13,799 nt of DNA from Treponema sp. UBA4319 (GTDB lineage: Bacteria; Spirochaetota; Spirochaetia; Treponematales; Treponemataceae): the NCBI GenBank assembly GCA_002393865.1, contig DGUD01000156.1, positions 1-13,799 of the forward strand, written 5' to 3'. Below the pieces are notes generated by a model. That model searched no databases and was not told the DNA's origin. It was given only the letters and a program-made list of their open reading frames with translations. Below are positions 6,596-12,103 of the stretch, in pieces (positions within the stretch are counted from its first letter, which is position 1; each line of letters starts with the position of its first letter). The position numbers and the translations under genes are program-made.

Positions 6596-9136
6596 CTATT
6601 TTTTTGTCAGCTCGATGACAGAGACCGAAGTGGGCTTTGCGGTGAACGTAAAGTGTTCTGAGATACCGGAAAGCGTTTCTTCTGCCGGGAAAATACGTTT
6701 TGGCTCTTTGTAGGAATTCTCGTCGTCAGGATTGCCGCTGATGACGCTTACTTTCGCGGTGCCCGCGATTCCGCCTGCGTGCAGGAGATTCACGTCGATG
6801 CTCTGGCTTTGCTCGCTCACGTTTACGATTTTCACGAGTATTTTTCCGCTGTCGGTCTCGCCCACGTGGGCGTAGAGCGGATCGAAATTGAGTACGTCGG
6901 TGAATTCATGGATGCATTTTCCGTCAAGGTAGCATCGGTAGCTTTCCCCGTCCACCTCAATCCTGATGTCATACCATTTTCCGTTTGCAATCGTGATTGC
7001 TTCCGTGTTACCTATGACAGAGCGGGCTGCGGCAGTCCCTTTCTCCACGCAGCATTTTGTGTTGCCCCATCCGCCAAGGTTCCACCAGTAGAAGGAGCCG
7101 TCCTTGTGGCCGAACATAATCAGGAAGCCTTCGTTCCCGCCGGTTTTCTTTGCCTTCATGTCCAAGACGTAATGCCTGCTGCCGTCACCCTTCATCACAA
7201 GGCGGCAGTTCTCGGCGGAGGAGGATCCGACAATCGTGCCGTCCCTGAACGCCCATGAGCCGGAGAGCGAGTCGAATTCCGAGAGCCCGTCCGCTTCCTT
7301 TGAGCTGTATGTGACCTTTCCGCTGGTCATGTCCGTCACCGTGATGTCCTTGTACTCGGCGGTGGTTGACCATGTGCCGAGGCCGATGCTGCCTCCGATG
7401 AACGCCTTCTCGGCCGCTGTGTCTGGCTGGGTAAAACGGTACGGGACGGTGCGGTCGGACTTATTCCGCATGAAGAGCTGTTGTACGTAGTAATCGGGGG
7501 TGCCGTAGGATTCTGTGTTCGTGAACCAGATCATGTCGGGCGACCACTGGTAGTTGTTCTCCCGTGCGAAGAGCGGCGCGTACGAGGCGATTTCCACGAT
7601 GTCCCCGTTTTTTTCAAGGCTTGTCATGTAGGCTGCCGCCGTCACTGCCGCGTACAGGGTGCTCGGTTTTTTTGTGCTCCCGTTCTTTGCTTCCACCTGG
7701 GATGCGAACTCTCCGACAAAGACCTTGGGCTGGCCTTCCCCGCGCGGGTAGAACGCCGATGCGTCGTAGCGGGAAGTGTTGCTCAGGAACCATGACGGCG
7801 GGCAGTAATAATGCTCGTCCACAAGATCCACGATGCCCGAGGATGCGGGATTCTGTTCCCACTCGCGTACCTGCTTCCACGTGTTGAAGAAGGTATCGTC
7901 GCTGGGGAATGCGCCGGAGGACATAATCAGCTTGATGTCGGGGTATTGCTGGCGTACTCTGTCGGCGATATACTTGTAGCGCTCGTAGTAATGCTCGCGT
8001 CCGTTCTCGTTTCCGATTCCGAGATAGTGCAGCTTGAACGGCTCCGGATGCCCCTGCTCGGCGCGCTTTTTCCCCCATGTGCTGGTGGCGGGGCCCGTCG
8101 CCCACTCGATAAGGTCCAGGGCATCCTGCGCAAAGGGCTCCATCTGTTCCATAGGAATGTCGTCCTCGTTGTTGTTCTCCCCGGCAAAAGAGATGCCGCA
8201 GTTTATGATAGGGATGGGCTCTGCACCGATGTCCTCGCAGAGCCTGAAATACTCGTAGAATCCGATGCCCATGGACTGCTGGTAGTTCCAGAAATTCAGC
8301 TCCTCCACGCGCTCCTCCACGGGGCCGATGGTGTTCTTCCACTGGTAGCGGTCAGCGAGACGCGAGCCTTCCACGAGGCATCCGCCGGGAAAGCGCACGA
8401 ATGCCGGATGCAGGTCCTCAAGCATCTGCGCGAGATCGGCGCGGAGCCCGTTCTCCTCGTTCCTGTAGATATCGGCGCGGAACAGCGATACAAAGTCGAT
8501 GTCGAGCGTTCCCTTCCTGCTCCCGGCGTAGATGCCGACAAAGGCGTTGTCCGTGCTCTCCTTCGGCGTTATGCTGAATGTGTATTTTTTCCATTCGCCG
8601 GTGATTTTTTTTGCCTTGAGCTTTACGACCTTTGCTTTTTTGTTCTTTGCGCCGACGACAATCCTGACGGTCTTTACCTTTTTGTCGGGGCTCCTGAGGT
8701 ACAGCGAGAGCGGGTATGTTTTTCCGGCTTCCAGCGGAATCCCGTTGTATCCGGAATTCTCGATGCCGTCCCATTTCCGCTTTACCTCAATCTGCGCGTA
8801 TGTAGGGTTGTTCTGGTTCAGGGGATTGTCTTTTTTTCCTTTGACCTTTGATTTCGCTTCTTTTTTTGCCTTGATGTTCGCGTTTTTCCAGCACTCGGTG
8901 GCACCCCGGTGCGATTTTTTGAATTCGAACGAGCGGTTCTGGATGAGTTCCCCGTAAAGGCCGCCGTCTGCCGCATAGTTGATGTCCTCATAGAAGATTC
9001 CGAACAGGTTCTTGCTGACTTCGGTTTTTGCTTCCGCGAAGTCTGCCGTCAGCTCCGCCTGTGCGGCGGCAAACGCGATGCTTCCCCCCAGCAATGCGCT
9101 TGCTGCAAGTGCCGCGATTTTTGTCCTGCGATTCAT
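6596..9136 (-). CDS. Exported GH51 alpha-L-arabinofuranosidase, multidomain
   Basis: The 846-residue retaining glycosidase releases terminal arabinofuranose from arabinan or arabinoxylan. It has a Sec signal peptide (1 to about 27, ending AFAAAQA) without lipobox cysteine, so it is probably periplasmic or secreted. The GH51 N-terminal motif GIFYEDINYAADGGLYGELI is at 47-65. A lysine-rich insert (90-103) precedes a CBM4/9-like beta-sandwich (about 112-220). The TIM barrel spans about 228-555, with FVRFPGGCLVEG (247-257), acid/base Glu377 (GIGNENG) and nucleophile Glu476 (VFVGEFAS). Residues about 580-750 form an extra concanavalin-like (DUF1080/LamG-like) insert with FLIMFGHKDGSFYWWNLGGW. The GH51 C-terminal sandwich follows (about 755-846). 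The start at 9136 has AGGAGG four bases upstream; an in-frame start at 9220 would bury the signal peptide, so I reject it. It is divergent from the lectin and GH43 genes. Confidence 0.92.
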   Translation of the reverse strand: MNRRTKIAALAASALLGGSIAFAAAQAELTADFAEAKTEVSKNLFGIFYEDINYAADGGLYGELIQNRSFEFKKSHRGATECWKNANIKAKKEAKSKVKGKKDNPLNQNNPTYAQIEVKRKWDGIENSGYNGIPLEAGKTYPLSLYLRSPDKKVKTVRIVVGAKNKKAKVVKLKAKKITGEWKKYTFSITPKESTDNAFVGIYAGSRKGTLDIDFVSLFRADIYRNEENGLRADLAQMLEDLHPAFVRFPGGCLVEGSRLADRYQWKNTIGPVEERVEELNFWNYQQSMGIGFYEYFRLCEDIGAEPIPIINCGISFAGENNNEDDIPMEQMEPFAQDALDLIEWATGPATSTWGKKRAEQGHPEPFKLHYLGIGNENGREHYYERYKYIADRVRQQYPDIKLIMSSGAFPSDDTFFNTWKQVREWEQNPASSGIVDLVDEHYYCPPSWFLSNTSRYDASAFYPRGEGQPKVFVGEFASQVEAKNGSTKKPSTLYAAVTAAAYMTSLEKNGDIVEIASYAPLFARENNYQWSPDMIWFTNTESYGTPDYYVQQLFMRNKSDRTVPYRFTQPDTAAEKAFIGGSIGLGTWSTTAEYKDITVTDMTSGKVTYSSKEADGLSEFDSLSGSWAFRDGTIVGSSSAENCRLVMKGDGSRHYVLDMKAKKTGGNEGFLIMFGHKDGSFYWWNLGGWGNTKCCVEKGTAAARSVIGNTEAITIANGKWYDIRIEVDGESYRCYLDGKCIHEFTDVLNFDPLYAHVGETDSGKILVKIVNVSEQSQSIDVNLLHAGGIAGTAKVSVISGNPDDENSYKEPKRIFPAEETLSGISEHFTFTAKPTSVSVIELTKK

Positions 9137-9182
9137 GTTTCCTCCTAAAGTATCTATTCTTATTGATATAGAGTGAAAATCA

Positions 9183-9227
9183 TGTCTTGCATAGACAGCG
9201 TCGCGACGTGAAATCCACACTATTATA
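9183..9227 (-). promoter_or_regulatory. GH51 upstream region: -10 box and two palindromes
   Basis: On the minus strand a perfect TATAAT lies at 9227-9222, with no recognisable -35 at the right distance, which suggests activator dependence. Just downstream are a 10-bp palindrome CGTCGCGACG (9199-9208) and a 15-bp palindrome TGTCTTGCATAGACA (9183-9197). Both fall at or after the predicted transcription start, where a repressor would block, or where an RNA hairpin would form in the leader. Confidence 0.45.
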
Positions 9228-9239
9228 TAAATTTTTAGC

Positions 9240-9327
9240 TTGTTAAAGTCATCTTACTGGGTAAAATCTGTAATTGTCAAGAAAAATATCAAAAAAAATT
9301 GTTAAGTATCGAAAAAAATTGTTGACA
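9240..9327 (+). repeat. AT-rich TTGT(T/C)-type repeats in the divergent arabinan control region
   Basis: TATC(A/G)AAAAAAATTGTT occurs at 9287-9303 and 9307-9323, exactly 20 bp apart with one mismatch. A third AATTGTCAAG lies at 9272 and a related TTGTTAAAG at 9240. The last copy overlaps the -35 box of the plus-strand promoter. The stretch is far more AT-rich than the rest of the window and could be a regulator-binding array, an UP-element or both. Confidence 0.5.
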
Positions 9328-9350
9328 GCTCAGAAAAATCGTTTTATCAT
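9322..9350 (+). promoter_or_regulatory. Strong promoter of the LamG lipoprotein / GH43 genes
   Basis: TTGACA (9322-9327), exactly 17 bp, then TATCAT (9345-9350) is nearly a perfect sigma-70 promoter. Transcription would start near 9357, giving a leader of about 140 nt. Confidence 0.75.
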
Positions 9351-9440
9351 TCAAATTAATGGGACAGCTTCAAAAGGCGCTTGCTTTCGGGGCTGGCTTA
9401 TTAAGAACCTCATCGCTGTGCGGTTTTTGGGGTGAATTTT

Positions 9441-9480
9441 GAGGGAGTTTCAAAATGTGTCTGTCTTTTGGACTTCCCTC
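9441..9480 (+). promoter_or_regulatory. Leader stem-loop just upstream of the LamG lipoprotein start
   Basis: GAGGGA..TTTCAAAA (9441-9455) pairs with TTTTGGA..TCCCTC (9466-9480) over a 10-nt loop, with a 2-nt internal mismatch. It ends six bases before the GGAGG ribosome binding site (9486-9490). It may stabilise the mRNA or affect translation. Confidence 0.4.
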
Positions 9481-9495
9481 TGAATGGAGGAATAT

Positions 9496-10893
9496 ATGAA
9501 GAAGTTGATGCTTGGTGCTGCTGTCATCACGGCGGCCGCCCTTCTTGCGGGATGTGCGAAAGGTAACGGAAAGTCAAAAACGGCTTCCGATCCGAGCGTT
9601 GTCGGATATTTTACATTTGAGGAAGCGATTGAGGATGACGAGATTGTGGACAGCTCGTCTGCAAAAAAGAACGCCAGCCTTGATGCGCTTGACGGTTTTA
9701 AGCTTGTGGACGGCGTGAGCGGTAAGGCGCTGCTGCTGGACGGGACGCAGTATATCACGCTCGAAGACCACGTGCTTGCGGGCGACGGGCTCACGATGGC
9801 CGCATGGGTCAAGGTTGACGCGTGGAAGACATGGCAGCGTATTTTTGATATCGGCGGTGGCGACGGAACAAAGGATATCTTCCTTGCCGTGGATGGTCGC
9901 ATGGCAGGGACATTCTGCGCGTATGAGCAGACGACCGCGGTCAGCTGCAATGCGCCGCTTACCCCGATACGGAAGTGGACCCACCTTGCGATGACCGTCG
10001 GCAACGGCAAGCTGGCGCTGTATGTGAACGGAGCCCTCGCCGAGGAGAAGGCGATGGATGTGTCAATCGCAGACTTGAAGGCCAGCGCCTCCGGCATCTT
10101 TGTGGGACGCTCCAACTGGGTGTCAGACCCCCTGCTTGAGGGTGCCATCGATGAGATTGTGGTTGCGACACGGGTTTTCTCTGCGGATGAGATTGCTGCC
10201 GTATATGCCAAGAACGCGCAGGGCGGCGGCTCTGTGGTCGATGTGGCGGCCGCGCAGCCGTTCAAGGTTGGCGCCGACTCTGCTGTCCTTGCGTACTACA
10301 GCTTTGACGAGGAGAAGGGGGCTGTGGATGGCTCCGGAAAGGGGAACGATGCAGCATGCAATGCGACCGGATATACCGACGGGAAGAACGGCAAAGCCGT
10401 CGTCCTCAACGGGCAGGAGCAGTTCATCGACCTGAACCAGAACATCCTGAGCGCCAAGGGCTTCACCTTCGCTACATGGGTAAAGACCGAGGGGATGGCA
10501 GACTGGGCACGTATCTTTGACATGGGCGATGCCGGCGGAAACGACTGGTGGCTCGGCAAGGAGGGCGGTTCCGGGAAGCTCCGCCTCGACGTGAACAACG
10601 AGAAAGGCAGCGTGTCGGTGACCGGCCCTGTTATCCAGGACGGTGTCTGGACGCACATCGCCGTCACTGTCGGTGACGAGGTCGCCTCTCTCTACGTGAA
10701 CGGCCAGCTGGTCATGAACAATGGCTCTAAAGCGGTGCCGTCTGACCTCCTCAACGGCTTCAAGGGTGCGTATATCGGGCGCTCAAACTGGCCTGATCCG
10801 TATATCAACGCGGCTTTTGACGACGTGTTCATTGCGGGGCGCGCATACTCCGAGGCAGAGGTTGCTTCCCTCTACAAGGGCATCACGTTCTAA
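9496..10893 (+). CDS. Lipoprotein with two tandem LamG-like (concanavalin A-like lectin) domains
   Basis: The 465-residue protein has a canonical lipoprotein signal with lipobox L-A-G-C (Cys20), so it is membrane anchored and possibly surface exposed. Domain 1 (about 34-239) and domain 2 (about 262-465) are diverged copies of a Laminin_G_3-type jelly roll. Matching blocks are VVGYFTFEE / VLAYYSFDEE, LTMAAWVKVDAW / FTFATWVKTEGM, RIFDIGG / RIFDMGD, WTHLAMTVGNGKLALYVNG / WTHIAVTVGDEVASLYVNG and GIFVGRSNW / GAYIGRSNW. A Gly/Ala linker (240-257) joins them. There are no catalytic motifs, so a glycan-binding role is the likeliest, and its position beside arabinanases suggests arabinan as ligand. 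This is inference; such domains also occur in adhesins. The start at 9496 has GGAGG five bases upstream; the in-frame ATG at 9484 lies before that site. A hairpin follows the stop. Confidence 0.88.
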   Translation: MKKLMLGAAVITAAALLAGCAKGNGKSKTASDPSVVGYFTFEEAIEDDEIVDSSSAKKNASLDALDGFKLVDGVSGKALLLDGTQYITLEDHVLAGDGLTMAAWVKVDAWKTWQRIFDIGGGDGTKDIFLAVDGRMAGTFCAYEQTTAVSCNAPLTPIRKWTHLAMTVGNGKLALYVNGALAEEKAMDVSIADLKASASGIFVGRSNWVSDPLLEGAIDEIVVATRVFSADEIAAVYAKNAQGGGSVVDVAAAQPFKVGADSAVLAYYSFDEEKGAVDGSGKGNDAACNATGYTDGKNGKAVVLNGQEQFIDLNQNILSAKGFTFATWVKTEGMADWARIFDMGDAGGNDWWLGKEGGSGKLRLDVNNEKGSVSVTGPVIQDGVWTHIAVTVGDEVASLYVNGQLVMNNGSKAVPSDLLNGFKGAYIGRSNWPDPYINAAFDDVFIAGRAYSEAEVASLYKGITF

Positions 10894-10907
10894 GCGTGGC
10901 AAAAGAA

Positions 10908-10940
10908 AGCGCCGGCGGCTCTCATGAGCCGGGCGGCGCT
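10908..10940 (+). terminator. GC-rich hairpin after the LamG lipoprotein gene
   Basis: AGCGCCG..GGCTC (10908-10921) pairs with GAGCC..CGGCGCT (10926-10940) over a TCAT loop, starting 15 bp after the stop. There is no T-tract behind it, so it may protect the upstream mRNA 3' end or cause partial termination. That would give more lectin than enzyme from one promoter. Confidence 0.5.
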
Positions 10941-10969
10941 CCCTGTCCCACTGCCTTCTGCCGTTGGCT

Positions 10970-10997
10970 CAGTTTCAGAAGCCGCTTGCTTTTGGAA
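10970..10997 (+). repeat. Second copy of a 28-bp spacer sequence shared with the LamG leader
   Basis: CAGTTTCAGAAGCCGCTTGC and following (10970-10997) matches 9365-9392 at 22 of 28 positions without gaps. Both copies are non-coding, one in the LamG gene leader and one in the 247-bp spacer before the GH43 gene. The rest of that spacer has T-runs near 11096-11120 but no convincing promoter. Confidence 0.4.
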
Positions 10998-11140
10998 TTG
11001 CCCCGTTCCTTTTATGGGCAGAAGCCGGCGGCTGATACGGGCGGCGGGTGGCACACGCTTGTCTCGCTGCCTCCCTGCGATGCCGGATTTTCCATCTTTT
11101 TTTGACGCGGATTTTTTTTGCGATTTTGCGAGCACATGAT

Positions 11141-12085
11141 ATGAACATCACTGATATTACAGAAGAAGACGAAAGCAGACCCCTTGTCTCACAACGTGCG
11201 GACCCGTATATCTGCTTCCACAAAGACGGATACTATTACTTTACGGCTTCTGTCCCGGAGTATGACCGCATAGAGCTGCGGCGCGCATGGTCGGTCAAAA
11301 GTCTTGCGGATGCCCGCCCCGTCACAGTCTGGAAGAAACATGCGGACGGCCCTATGTCTTGGCATATCTGGGCGCCGGAACTGCATTATATACACGGAAA
11401 ATGGTACATCTATTTTGCCGCCGGCCGGGCAGAGGATCCGTGGTGGATCCGGACTTATGTCCTGGAGAATCCTTCTGCCGATCCGTTCTGCGGGACGTGG
11501 GAGGAGAAAGGCCCGCTGCTTGCGCAGTGGGATTCCTTCATGCTCGATACCACGGTTTTTTCCTGCGGGGACACATGGTATGCCGTGTGGGCGCAGAAGC
11601 GGCAGGAGCGGGCTGAGAATTCCGCGCTCTACCTTGCCGAGATGGAGTCTCCGCTTGCGCTCAGGCTGCCGCAGACACTGCTCAGCGTCCCCGAATTTGA
11701 CTGGGAGTGCAGGGGCTTCAAGGTGAACGAAGGCCCCGCCGTCCTGAAGCGCAACGGAAAGATATTCCTCACCTATTCGGCGAGCGCGACTGATGCGACA
11801 TACTGTATGGGAATGCTGGTCGCGGATGAGGGCGCCGACCTTACGCGCCCCGAATCATGGAAAAAAATGAGCAGCCCGGTCTTTGAGACCGACGAGGCAA
11901 AAGGGATATTCGGGCCGGGGCACAACAGCTTCACGACGTCACGCGACGGTAAGGATGACTACCTGGTCTACCATGCGCGCCCCTATGCGGAGGTGGATCT
12001 TGCGTTCGCGCTCTACGACCCGAACCGGCATACGTGGGTAAAAAAAATCAGATACGATGAGAACGGCTATCCTGTGTTCCGGTAG
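11141..12085 (+). CDS. GH43 exo-arabinofuranosidase-like enzyme, cytoplasmic
   Basis: The 314-residue five-bladed propeller has no signal peptide, so it should act inside the cell on imported arabino-oligosaccharides. All three GH43 catalytic residues are visible: base Asp21 (QRADPYICF), pKa-modulating Asp136 (MLDTTVFSC) and acid Glu197 (KVNEGPAVLKRNG). A metal-site His261 lies in FGPGHNSFTT. The blade motifs DGYYYFTAS, WHIWAPELHYIHGKWYIYFAA and FLTYSASATDATYCMGML fit the alpha-L-arabinofuranosidase branch, and the length is that of a single catalytic domain. Whether it prefers arabinan or xylan side chains is open. The start at 11141 has only a weak ribosome binding site. It overlaps the stop of a two-codon frame ATGATATGA beginning at 11136. 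An upstream in-frame GTG at 11048 adds an implausible N-terminus. The endo-arabinanase gene follows after 18 bp, probably in one operon. Confidence 0.87.
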   Translation: MNITDITEEDESRPLVSQRADPYICFHKDGYYYFTASVPEYDRIELRRAWSVKSLADARPVTVWKKHADGPMSWHIWAPELHYIHGKWYIYFAAGRAEDPWWIRTYVLENPSADPFCGTWEEKGPLLAQWDSFMLDTTVFSCGDTWYAVWAQKRQERAENSALYLAEMESPLALRLPQTLLSVPEFDWECRGFKVNEGPAVLKRNGKIFLTYSASATDATYCMGMLVADEGADLTRPESWKKMSSPVFETDEAKGIFGPGHNSFTTSRDGKDDYLVYHARPYAEVDLAFALYDPNRHTWVKKIRYDENGYPVFR

Positions 12086-12103
12086 CAGATTCGGGAGGAA
12101 TAT

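Noticed and set aside
7811..8851. 346-codon plus-strand frame inside the GH51 gene
   Set aside because: It is antisense to the GH51 catalytic barrel, which has both active-site glutamates. The translation is low in motifs and rich in Val/Leu/Arg.
8878..9136. Alternative upstream GH51 start at 9220
   Set aside because: The 28 extra residues would bury a clear signal peptide, and the AGGAGG site serves the ATG at 9136.
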